NCBI GenBank assembly: GCA_964577195.1
Contig: CAZNYF010000132.1
Location: 1-7,941, forward strand
Length of the DNA stretch: 7,941 nt
Direction of reading: 5' to 3'
DNA from: HyVt-560 sp964577195
GTDB taxonomy: Bacteria > Pseudomonadota > Gammaproteobacteria > UWMA-0217
In this document: positions 1 to 6,700 of the stretch, piece after piece
Layout of the letters: every line of letters starts with the position of its first letter
Position numbering within the stretch: position 1 is the stretch's first letter
Program-made: the position numbers and the translations under genes
Notes under the pieces: model-generated
Seen by the model: only the letters and a program-made list of their open reading frames with translations
The model's database searches: none
Told to the model about the DNA's origin: nothing

Positions 1-136
1 TGGGCAGCATTGACCGAGATAAGTTATTCACCTGTTGAATTTCATGTGTAATACTGAACCCAATGGTAAGCTATTTTCCGGGTTCACAATGAATACTGGG
101 TTATCTGGCTAACAAGCATGCAAAATGGTGTAACCA
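1..136. other. Left-edge non-coding stretch
   Basis: I see no supportable gene here. One + strand frame is open from base 1 to a TAA at 49-51 (16 codons), which could be the tail of a gene lying off the left edge, but this is too short to identify. A 7-bp inverted repeat (TGAACCC at 55-61 and GGGTTCA at 80-86) has an 18-base loop and no following T-run, so I do not call it a terminator. I found no promoter with acceptable -35/-10 spacing for the downstream nuclease gene. Confidence 0.4.
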
Positions 137-164
137 CGTCATTCCGGCGCATGCCGGAATCCAG
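137..164 (+). repeat. Palindromic repeat, left copy, flanking the GIY-YIG gene
   Basis: This 28-bp unit is repeated perfectly, in inverted orientation, at 516-543 on the other side of the nuclease gene. It carries its own hairpin: ATTCCGGC (141-148), a GCAT loop, and GCCGGAAT (153-160), so an 8-bp perfect stem with a 4-base loop. Short GC-rich palindromes beginning near GTCATTCC and ending near GGAATCCAG are a common class of dispersed REP-like repeats in Proteobacteria; that family placement is from general knowledge. The repeat ends 10 bases before the gene's Shine-Dalgarno sequence. Confidence 0.9.
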
Positions 165-174
165 GGATGATGGC

Positions 175-180
175 AAGGAG
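175..180 (+). promoter_or_regulatory. Ribosome binding site of the GIY-YIG gene
   Basis: AAGGAG lies 5 bases before the ATG at 186, a strong Shine-Dalgarno match at usable spacing. It fixes the start codon and implies that the gene is translated. It sits in the short gap between the left palindrome and the coding sequence. Confidence 0.75.
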
Positions 181-185
181 TTTAA

Positions 186-476
186 ATGGAGCGACAACCA
201 TGTGTGTATCTGCTAGCCAGCAAACGAAATGGGACTCTATACACAGGCGTGACTTCCAGCCTGCTGAAGCGGGTTTGGGAACACAAGAATAATCTGGTCG
301 AGAGCTTTACCCGCAAATATAACGTGCATACTTTAGTCTGGTATGAAGTACACGACACGATGGAAACAGCTATCCAACGTGAAAAAGCCATCAAGAACTG
401 GAAACGAGCATGGAAAATGAAAGTGATAGAGGAAATGAATCCAAAATGGCGTGATTTGTATCCTGACCTGTTATGA
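186..476 (+). CDS. GIY-YIG family endonuclease, single domain
   Basis: This 96-residue protein is a stand-alone GIY-YIG (URI-type) nuclease domain of the COG2827 kind. Family enzymes cut DNA using a conserved Tyr, an Arg and a metal-binding Glu. Visible here are the degenerate GIY motif around Tyr8 (CVYLL), the YIG motif as LYTG (Tyr19-Gly21), the Arg29-x-x-Glu32-His33 stretch after the second strand, and Glu66 within QREKAIKNWKR, the expected metal ligand. All core residues are present, so the protein is probably active, and 90-100 residues is normal for this group. The start is supported by AAGGAG 5 bases upstream. The gene has no co-directional partner closer than mscL, 206 bp away. It is enclosed by perfect inverted copies of a hairpin repeat, which suggests that nuclease and repeats are linked; that link is inference. 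Its biological substrate is unknown. Confidence 0.93.
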   Translation: MERQPCVYLLASKRNGTLYTGVTSSLLKRVWEHKNNLVESFTRKYNVHTLVWYEVHDTMETAIQREKAIKNWKRAWKMKVIEEMNPKWRDLYPDLL

Positions 477-515
477 CGAGATGTATTCTATTGCTTGAAA
501 CCACCTGTGCAGTAT

Positions 516-543
516 CTGGATTCCGGCATGCGCCGGAATGACG
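516..543 (-). repeat. Palindromic repeat, right copy, flanking the GIY-YIG gene
   Basis: This is the exact reverse complement of 137-164 over all 28 bases; identity stops immediately on both sides. The internal hairpin is ATTCCGGC (520-527), an ATGC loop and GCCGGAAT (532-539). It begins 39 bases after the nuclease stop codon. The stem could also act as an mRNA 3'-end hairpin, but no T-run follows, so a rho-independent terminator is not supported. Confidence 0.9.
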
Positions 544-644
544 GCGTTGGGGATATCTACCCACATATTTTTCTTAAGAGCCAAACTTAATTTTGGCTGT
601 ATGAGCCATTAATACATAGTTTACAAATAGATAGTTTAAATTGG

Positions 645-655
645 TCTACACTTAA
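645..655 (+). promoter_or_regulatory. Putative sigma-S-type -10 promoter element of mscL
   Basis: TCTACACTTAA matches the sigma-S extended -10 consensus KCTAYACTTAA at every position (-10 hexamer TACACT, 647-652). A weak -35-like TTTACA lies at 620-625, but the 21-base spacing is too long for an ordinary sigma-70 promoter; sigma-S promoters tolerate a poor -35. Transcription would begin near 659, giving a leader of about 25 bases before the mscL ATG. E. coli mscL is known to be raised by RpoS in stationary phase and osmotic stress, so the call fits. It is a motif match only. Confidence 0.55.
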
Positions 656-682
656 TGAGACTTTACAAAAATAGGTACTAAA

Positions 683-1060
683 ATGGGAATGATTTCGGAT
701 TTTAAAGAGTTTGCATTGGGTGGTAGCCTGATTGATATGGCTACGGGTATTATCGTTGGTGTTGCCGCTGGAAAGCTGGTTTCGTCACTGGTTGAGAACG
801 TGATTTTACCACCTATTGGCGTCGTCATGGGGGGTACGGATTTTTCAAACTTAGGCTCAGTAATTCAGGCAGCAACAGCGGATGCCCCTGCGGTGATGCT
901 TAAATGGGGGGCGTTCATCCAGAGCTTCATTGATTTTCTAATCGTCATGTTTGTTGTATTTATTATTATCAAAATTGCAACTCGAAATAAAGTAGAAGAA
1001 CCAGATGGGCCTTCGCAAGAAGATCTGTTAACGGATATTAGAGATTTGCTGAAAAAGTAA
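683..1060 (+). CDS. mscL: Large-conductance mechanosensitive channel MscL
   Basis: This 125-residue inner-membrane protein is clearly MscL, the homopentameric safety valve that opens under membrane tension and releases solutes during osmotic downshock. It aligns without gaps from Met1 to the E. coli protein: the N-terminal amphipathic helix (FKEFALGG, 7-14), Asp18, the pore-constriction positions Met19 and Ile23 (Leu19 and Val23 in E. coli), the small-residue helix through GKLVSSLV (30-37), the periplasmic loop about 45-74, TM2 about 75-98 (FIDFLIVMFVVFIII), and the cytoplasmic bundle helix DLLTDIRDLLKK. The linker before that helix is shorter than in E. coli (136 residues). AGGT just upstream is a weak ribosome binding site; alignment supports the first ATG rather than the ATG two codons later. 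The gene has its own likely stress promoter and is followed after 59 bp by the DUF2007 gene. Confidence 0.98.
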   Translation: MGMISDFKEFALGGSLIDMATGIIVGVAAGKLVSSLVENVILPPIGVVMGGTDFSNLGSVIQAATADAPAVMLKWGAFIQSFIDFLIVMFVVFIIIKIATRNKVEEPDGPSQEDLLTDIRDLLKK

Positions 1061-1106
1061 TCACGGATCTATAAGCAGAATTAGATGCTTAATAGAGTAC
1101 AGATAC

Positions 1107-1111
1107 AAGGA
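1107..1111 (+). promoter_or_regulatory. Ribosome binding site of the DUF2007 gene
   Basis: AAGGA lies 8 bases before the ATG at 1120 and supports that start. No clear separate promoter is visible in the 59-bp gap after mscL, so read-through from mscL is plausible. Confidence 0.6.
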
Positions 1112-1119
1112 CGTACATT

Positions 1120-1332
1120 ATGAAAATTGTCTATCGCGCTGCGGATACCATTGAGGCGCATATTGTTTCCGGGTTAATACGTTCTTATGGAATAGAGACC
1201 TATGTCGGCGGGCATTATCTTCAGGGTGGGGTTGGCGAAATTGCCACCATGGGTTTTGCCAATGTTCAAGTGAATGATGACGACTGGGATCAAGCGCAAA
1301 AAATTGTTGCGGAATATAAAGGGCACCTCTAA
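1120..1332 (+). CDS. DUF2007 domain protein (putative signal-transducing family), 3' end remodelled by an insertion
   Basis: This 70-residue soluble protein has the DUF2007 pattern: a short beta strand (MKIVYRAAD), a helix with EAHIVSGLIRSYGIETYV (12-29), a glycine-rich turn (GGHYLQGGVG, 30-39), a strand FANVQV (46-51) and a final helix DDWDQAQKIVAEY. The fold is a small ferredoxin-like alpha-beta domain often labelled putative signal transducing protein; the molecular role is not known. The oddity is at the end. Codons 68-70 (GGG CAC CTC) and the stop TAA lie inside the left terminal repeat of a MITE-like element starting at 1321. Removing that element and one TAAA copy gives EYK-E-A-stop with TAG at 1491-1493, so the original protein was probably 69 residues. 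The domain itself is intact, so function is probably kept. Confidence 0.88.
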   Translation: MKIVYRAADTIEAHIVSGLIRSYGIETYVGGHYLQGGVGEIATMGFANVQVNDDDWDQAQKIVAEYKGHL

Positions 1333-1480
1333 AAATAGAAGCATAATTTATGAAACGCATTAAACAGCACCTTTTTCACTCAAAAACTCATCAAATAGCG
1401 CACTATTCTCCTCATTTTTGGGTGAAAAATGCACTATTTACTGCATCCCCTAAATCACACTTCAATTATTAGAGATGTCC
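1321..1480. mobile_element. MITE-like non-autonomous transposable element, 160 bp
   Basis: The ends are 16-bp imperfect terminal inverted repeats: GGGCACCTCTAAAAAT at 1321-1336 and, read from the right end inward, GGACATCTCTAATAAT (complement of 1465-1480), matching at 13 of 16 positions. Both ends are bordered by TAAA (1317-1320 and 1481-1484), a 4-bp target duplication. There is no coding sequence of note inside. Internal structure includes TTTTTCAC (1372-1379) opposite GTGAAAAA (1422-1429), and a direct repeat GCACTATT (1400-1407 and 1431-1438). Size, ends and duplication fit a MITE mobilised in trans by a full-length insertion sequence with the same ends. End sequence and short duplication are compatible with the IS5 superfamily, but I cannot assign a family. 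The empty-site reconstruction of the DUF2007 gene independently supports insertion. Confidence 0.75.
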
Positions 1481-1499
1481 TAAAGAAGCATAGCCCTTT

Positions 1500-1820
1500 C
1501 TACCGGGTATAAATCCACGTGCCGGTATTCATTATGCAGTCGATTGAATCTAGCGACATGTGAATGACCAATCCCAAGCCAATCAATCGCGTGATTGGAT
1601 GCAGTACGAGTAAGGCATAGCCAGCAATCGGCAGTAGTTGGTGCAGCGGGTGAAAACCAATGCTACAGCGCATCGCATCATATACAGGCGTTGCCAATAA
1701 ATGGTCCAGGTCTACAATCATTGTTGCCGCCATAAGCAGAAATGATTTTTTCCAGGCACGAGGAAAAAACACTGCCGCCAGGATTGCTGGAATGATAAAA
1801 TGTAGGGCTAGATGAAACAC
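1500..1820 (-). CDS. DUF6122 family small integral membrane protein
   Basis: This 106-residue hydrophobic protein is predicted to have three to four membrane segments (about 5-19, 25-43, 62-78, 79-97). It fits DUF6122, small membrane proteins of unknown function. Visible conserved polar residues lie in or near the membrane: His3 and His7 (FHLALHF), DLDHLL (Asp37, Asp39, His40), FHPLH (His57, His60), and HMSLDSID (His87, Asp91, Asp94). The DxDH signature with spaced histidines recalls the YdjM/DUF457 membrane-bound metal-dependent hydrolase-like proteins, so a metal site is possible; that is inference. The start is GTG at 1820-1818, fixed by an in-frame TAA four codons upstream. No good Shine-Dalgarno is seen. 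It lies about 49 bp downstream of the DUF3570 gene on the same strand and may be last in that transcription unit. It converges on the DUF2007 gene across the MITE. Confidence 0.75.
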   Translation of the reverse strand: MFHLALHFIIPAILAAVFFPRAWKKSFLLMAATMIVDLDHLLATPVYDAMRCSIGFHPLHQLLPIAGYALLVLHPITRLIGLGLVIHMSLDSIDCIMNTGTWIYTR

Positions 1821-1869
1821 AAAATCAGATTACTCATTGGTCTGAGAAATGTACGCTTACTTAAAAAGG

Positions 1870-3132
1870 CTACCATTTAATCGAATAAATATAAGTCAAA
1901 ATCAGTGCATTCAAATCCGGAAATAAATCTTGCTGTTTTTGTAGCCCAATGGCGTTGTCGGGATGGCTTTCTCCTCGTTGGGTGTAGTACTGAAGCGTCA
2001 GACTTTGTTTGCGATGAAAGCTTAATTTTTTACCAAATTCCAAGCTTAAAGTATAAGCGTTAAACTCGCCAAGGCGATAATCTGCGCTGGCAAAAAGAGG
2101 CATGGTTTCGCTGCTTGGCAGGCTATGAACATAAAAAGATGCGGCGCTCTGCTGGTAGGCACGGAGAGTGGGTTTAAAAAATAGATTGTTCTTTAATGTG
2201 TGCTGAAAAGCTACCTCGGCAGTGTGCGACTGAATATCCCAGTCGTCATCGTAGTATCGGTAGCTTAAGTCTAAAATACCAGATCGCAGGGAGTTCTTAT
2301 AAGCAAAGTAGACATTGTTCATTTTTCGCGTTGCAGGGCGGTTTTCAAAAATAATCCGCTGTGTTGCTCCTAATGAAACATCATTTTGATCATCAATAAT
2401 GCTGAGCATTTTATAGCCGTCAGTGAGGTAGCCTGAAAACTCGGAGCTGTTGAGACGAACTTGAAATAATGAGGTCTGGTTAATAATTTGATTTATTCCA
2501 AAAAATAGTTCGTTACCAGTTTTAACATCACTACTTTTACCTCGTGGCTGCCGATCTCCTGCTGGCTGTAGAGTTGCCAGTGGAATAGGGATATTTCCGA
2601 CCGGATGAACATTATTAAATTCAAAATTCACACCCGTCGTTAACGTGGTGTTTTTACTATTTAAATCCCATGCCAACTCACCACCAGCCGAGATCGAAAA
2701 ATAATCAAACTCCATTGAAATAGCCCCATTATAGTTGGCAGCTAAATTAGAGCTTAGAGGGTCATTTAGCTGAATACTTAATCCCAGGCGGGTATCCATA
2801 TGAGTATCATCTGCTGGTAGCTCATTGGCGTTGACGGTGTAGCTACCAACTCCCGAGGCTTTGGTGAAAGTTTGCGGTACATTTGTACTGCTGGCGCCGA
2901 TTGGTGATGCGCCGGTAATGACATCCAAATCCGCTTCAAGCGTGATTGAACCGCCATCAGAAGTTTCACGGCTGGCTTTGGCAATGAGTTCGAGTCCGGT
3001 ATTACGATCTTGCTCTTTGTAAGTCATTACGCCGAAGTCGATTACCCATGCTTCGGTTTCTGCGATGGCAGGTGAGGTGATTCCTAACAATGCCGAGCTA
3101 GCCAGCGATAGTTTTTGGCGTAGTTTATTCAT
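1870..3132 (-). CDS. DUF3570 family protein, probable outer-membrane beta-barrel
   Basis: This 420-residue exported protein starts with a typical Sec signal peptide: Lys/Arg-rich MNKLRQK, a hydrophobic core, and a likely cut after SPAIA (residue 24). The rest shows the alternating aromatic/polar strands and turn-rich segments of an outer-membrane beta-barrel, such as LSLEFGKKLSFHRKQSLTLQ and LILTYIYSIKW. The last residue is Trp, like the aromatic C-terminal signal used by the BAM complex. The family match to DUF3570 rests on the overall pattern and on the DUF4266 gene immediately upstream, with which DUF3570 genes are known to co-occur; in many genomes the neighbourhood also includes a thioredoxin-like protein and an ApbE flavin transferase. 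Neither is seen here. Function is unknown. The ATG at 3132 has no recognisable Shine-Dalgarno, though the signal peptide begins at once, so the start is acceptable. Confidence 0.82.
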   Translation of the reverse strand: MNKLRQKLSLASSALLGITSPAIAETEAWVIDFGVMTYKEQDRNTGLELIAKASRETSDGGSITLEADLDVITGASPIGASSTNVPQTFTKASGVGSYTVNANELPADDTHMDTRLGLSIQLNDPLSSNLAANYNGAISMEFDYFSISAGGELAWDLNSKNTTLTTGVNFEFNNVHPVGNIPIPLATLQPAGDRQPRGKSSDVKTGNELFFGINQIINQTSLFQVRLNSSEFSGYLTDGYKMLSIIDDQNDVSLGATQRIIFENRPATRKMNNVYFAYKNSLRSGILDLSYRYYDDDWDIQSHTAEVAFQHTLKNNLFFKPTLRAYQQSAASFYVHSLPSSETMPLFASADYRLGEFNAYTLSLEFGKKLSFHRKQSLTLQYYTQRGESHPDNAIGLQKQQDLFPDLNALILTYIYSIKW

Positions 3133-3165
3133 GAATAAATCAGAGATACTATAATAGGTGATCGC

Positions 3166-3390
3166 TCAGTTACAGCCACAGCCACCACCCGCAAATCCCT
3201 GGCCACCGCTTGAAGCTTCGCGGCTGAAATATAGATGTTGATTGAATGTCCGGGATAAATTGGTTGAACCAAACTGCATGTCAGCTTGTGATAAAATTCG
3301 CCGCTCCCAAGGTTTTACGCCGAGCGATGAGCAACCTGTTAAGTAGATTACTACCGCAGTTATAAAAGTTATCAAAAATAATTTACTCAT
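3166..3390 (-). CDS. DUF4266 family small lipoprotein with Gly/Cys-rich C-terminus
   Basis: This 74-residue protein has a lipoprotein signal: a hydrophobic stretch 4-17, then lipobox LTGC with Cys20 as the predicted lipidated residue, followed by Ser21-Ser22, which predicts sorting to the outer membrane. The mature part of about 55 residues carries the DUF4266 hallmarks: VKPWER (25-30), then an LSQADMQF stretch, HLYFSREASSGGQG, and the C-terminal GGGCGCN with Cys71 and Cys73. A CxC tail in a glycine-rich setting could bind a metal or take part in thiol chemistry; no function is established. The ATG overlaps the VOC gene's stop codon (ATGA) and there is no Shine-Dalgarno, so translation is probably coupled to the VOC gene. 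DUF3570 follows 33 bp downstream; the two are likely functional partners at the outer membrane. Confidence 0.88.
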   Translation of the reverse strand: MSKLFLITFITAVVIYLTGCSSLGVKPWERRILSQADMQFGSTNLSRTFNQHLYFSREASSGGQGFAGGGCGCN

Positions 3391-3728
3391 TTTTTTGACC
3401 AGACGGCTAGATCATTTCCGTGTGGATCCATAAATTGAAATCGCCGACCACCAGGAAACTCGAAAATCTCTTTTACGATGGAGCCGCCTGCTTTGATGAT
3501 TTTATCTTGAGTTGCTTCCAGGTCATCGGACAAAAATACAATTAAGGCAGCACCATTTTCCGTTTTTGACTGGCGCTCTGAGTGGTAGAACCCGCCATCA
3601 AGCTGTCCGTCATTAAAGGCTCGGTATTCTGATCCGTAATCTGTAAATGTCCAATTAAACACTTCGGTATAAAATGTTTCAACCGCATCAAAATCTTGAG
3701 AGGGTAATTCAAGGTAATCCACTTGCAT
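3387..3728 (-). CDS. VOC superfamily (glyoxalase/bleomycin-resistance fold) protein
   Basis: This 113-residue cytosolic protein has the two beta-alpha-beta-beta-beta modules of the vicinal oxygen chelate fold. The first is LELPSQDFDAVETFYTEVFNW (6-26) with the glycine-rich GQLDGGFYH (41-49). The second is AALIVFLSDDLEATQDKIIKAGGSIV (60-85) ending in RRFQFMDPHGNDLAVW (95-110). It resembles the short COG3324-type members. Substrate cannot be deduced: the fold serves isomerases, dioxygenases and drug-binding proteins. Two positions often used as metal ligands differ: the first-strand His is Tyr5, and the final-strand Glu in the GNELA-type motif is Asp106. A non-catalytic binding role is therefore possible. 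AGGAG seven bases before the ATG is a good ribosome binding site. It starts 23 bp after the permease stop and overlaps the DUF4266 start by 4 bp, placing it inside the operon. Confidence 0.88.
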   Translation of the reverse strand: MQVDYLELPSQDFDAVETFYTEVFNWTFTDYGSEYRAFNDGQLDGGFYHSERQSKTENGAALIVFLSDDLEATQDKIIKAGGSIVKEIFEFPGGRRFQFMDPHGNDLAVWSKK

Positions 3729-3751
3729 GCTTTTCTCCTGGGATACGTTTT

Positions 3752-6700
3752 TTAGTGCGCTGACTTGCGGGGGTTTAAATAACTAAAGCGCATAAACAGC
3801 CGGTACAGTATCGGGATAACAAATAAAGTCAATAAAGTTGAGACGACTAGTCCCCAAACTATTGCCGTTGCAATCGGCCCCCAAAGCAGTGATTTTCCGC
3901 CCAATCCTGTTGCCAATGAAAATAACCCGGCAATGGTGGTTAAGGAGGTAATTAAAATAGGAATGACTCTTCTACGCGCAGCATAGAGCGTTGCATGCAG
4001 TACAGACATACCTTGTCCCAGGCGTTGGTTGGCGGAGGAAATTAAAACAATGGCGGAATTGACCGCAATACCGGCGAGTGCAACCACGCCATATAGCGTA
4101 TACAGACTCAATGGGTTTTGTGTGGCTACCAGCCCCATGACCACACCCGTAAAGGCGAGTGGTACGGTGATTAAAATCATCATCGGCTGGAAGTAGCTGC
4201 GAAATTGCGTACCAAGAATGGCGTACATTAATAAAATCCCAAACAGCATTAATTTACCGATAGCTCCAATGCTTTCATTAATGTCATCAAGCTCCCCGGA
4301 AAAATCGAGATCAATACCGGGAAACTGATCGCGATTTAATTCCCATTGTTCAACCAGATACCTGTTGGCTGCTACGGTATCCGTTTTATTTTTATCAATG
4401 TTTGCTTCCAGCGTGATGGTGCGACGGAAGTTATAGTGTCGAATGTTGCCTAGACCAAGTTGCGCTTTTTGTGTCACCAGAGAGGATAGCGGGACTGAAC
4501 TACCATTAGCGGTGTTAATTGAAATATCTAACGCTTGCTGAATATTGGTTAATTTGTTTCCGCTGGATCGAACTCTGACGGCGACTTCTTCGCCACGTTC
4601 GCGTAGTACGGCTGCAATTTCTCCATCCACCATTAAACGAACGGTCCGCATGATTATTTCGGGAGAAACTCCGGCACGTCGCGCAGCATCCGGGTCAACT
4701 TGCAATACCAGCTCATGAACACCAGAGCTGTCATCGTCATTAATATCAAAAGCAAAACCGGATGACTGTAATGATTGTTTTAATACGGCGACTGCAGCTC
4801 TGATTTCGCTGATCTCATCGCCACGGACTTTGACACTAATAGGTTTAGAGGTGGGTGGCCCACCGGATAGTTGTAGAAAATAAATTTTGCTGGGACCTGG
4901 TGTGTTGACTATTTGTTCACGAAGGTTTTCGACCATCTCGTGAACGCTGCGAAGATTGCCTGTTTTGGGATGTAGAGAGACAAAAATTTGTCCGTAGTGA
5001 GGGCCTTGGAAGGGCGCAATCTCGGTAACCATTTGCCCGGCATAACTGACGATATCTCTGACTTCTCCGACTTTAAAATGCTGTTTGGAAAGGGTTTCTA
5101 TTTCGGTAACTTTTTTTAGTGTGGTGGAGAGCGGTGTGCCATTAGGCATTTCAATATTAATATAGAACAGGCGCATTGGATCAGCGGCGAAAAAATCTGT
5201 TTTGACGAGGAATTTATCGAGTACCGGGTTTTGCGTCAGCTTGGGATTCACTTGTCCTGCAAAGGCGGCAAAAATGGCCAGTATGAACATCATAACCATG
5301 CCGCTAATGATGAGTGTTGGTCTGCGCATTGCCTTGATCAGCAAGCGCGTATAGGTGAGACGGATTTTGTGTAGCCCACGAACTCGCCATGCCTGAATGC
5401 GTGACGGTTTGGTTAAATCGACTTTGATGGCATGGACGTGACTGGGTAGCATCCAGAAGGCTTCAAACAGGCTGATGACTAACGCAGTAGTAACGACAAT
5501 CGGTATAACGCGCATGAATTCACCAAGAATACCCGGTAGTAGCATTAGCGGTAAAAATGCGGCAATGGTGGTTAAAACTGCTGCGGTGACGGGTGAGAAA
5601 ACTTCCTCGATGGCATCAATTGAAGCTTTCATACCGGATGCTCCGCGTTGCAGGCGATAGTAAATACCTTCGACGACGACCACCGCATCGTCGACCAGCA
5701 TTCCCAAACTAATGACAACGCCCAGCAGCACGGTAACATTGAGCGTGTGCCCCATGATTTGTAGCACCCAGAAGGTGCCCGCCAGAATAAACGGAATTCC
5801 GATAGTGGTGAGCAACGCGATTCGCATGCCAAGAAATAACCAGGTAGTGAACAGCACCAAAATCAATCCCAGAGCGGCATTGTTTTGCATGATGCGTAGC
5901 GCGTTGCGGGTAATTTCAGTTCGATCATCGGTGAGCGCGACAATCACGCCAGTCTGTGAGCTTTGAAGGTTTTTCTTTTCAGCGTAAGCGTTGAGCCGAG
6001 CGACTAAGTCGAGGGTGTTAACGGCTACTTTTTTAGTGACCGCCAGCATTACTGCCGGTTGGTCGTGATAACGAACAAGGTGGCGCGCTTCTTCTTTATC
6101 GCGCTTGATGATCGCAATGCTGCCAAGACGCGCTTCGTCGCTGCGTCCGACAATGGGCAGATTGGCGAGATATGCGGGATCTGAGCTTTTACCGGTTAAT
6201 CGCACCACCCAGGATTCGCCGTTGACTTCGATAGAACCCGCAGAGACATCTCGATAATACAGACGGATGGAATCAGTAATTTGTGAGGGTTCAATGCCCA
6301 ATGCTTCAAGCCGTGCTGCATCGAATTCAACCAGCAGCTCCGGTTCGTGCAAAGCGGAAGCGAGAATTTTATCGACACCTTTGATTCGTTCCAGGTCTTT
6401 TTTGACAAGCTCGGCCTGCTGGCGAAGATTTTCGTCATCGGCAGGGCTACTGACCACCAAAGTCGCAGTAGGGTAGGCGTTGGCGGTTGTGACTTCAAAA
6501 ATAAACGGTGATTCGGCTTCTTCTGGCAGTTCATCCTCCTTATTTTGAATTTCGCGGCGTAAGTCGATCACTCGTTTATCAAACTGCGGGCCGGGAATAT
6601 CTTCGAAGCGAACCAGAATGCTAGAGGTGTTTTCGCGACTGTTGCTGGAGACAAATTTGATATCGGAGACTGAACGAATCGCATCTTCGAGAATACTCGT

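Noticed and set aside
55..86. 7-bp inverted repeat TGAACCC/GGGTTCA near the left edge, possible terminator
   Set aside because: The loop is 18 bases and there is no T-run, so a rho-independent terminator is not supported; a stem this short is expected by chance.
182..394. 70-codon open frame antisense to the GIY-YIG gene
   Set aside because: It lies opposite a nuclease gene with intact catalytic motifs and a strong ribosome binding site.
137..543. Repeats as a two-unit CRISPR array
   Set aside because: The copies are inverted relative to each other, 351 bp apart, and separated by a protein-coding gene.
579..598. AGCCAAA/TTTGGCT hairpin between the GIY-YIG gene and mscL
   Set aside because: A 7-bp stem with a 6-base loop but no T-tract on either side; it is upstream of the mscL promoter motif and could be chance.
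1118..1360. 80-codon open frame antisense to the DUF2007 gene
   Set aside because: It runs through the MITE end and opposite a family-recognised gene, and its composition is not protein-like.
1333..1499. Degraded insertion sequence with transposase remnant
   Set aside because: No transposase fragment is readable in any frame; the 160-bp length with both ends and a target duplication fits a non-autonomous element better.
1821..1869. Terminator between the DUF3570 and DUF6122 genes
   Set aside because: Only a 4-bp stem (CTCA/TGAG) can be formed and no T-run follows it in the direction of transcription, so read-through into DUF6122 remains possible.
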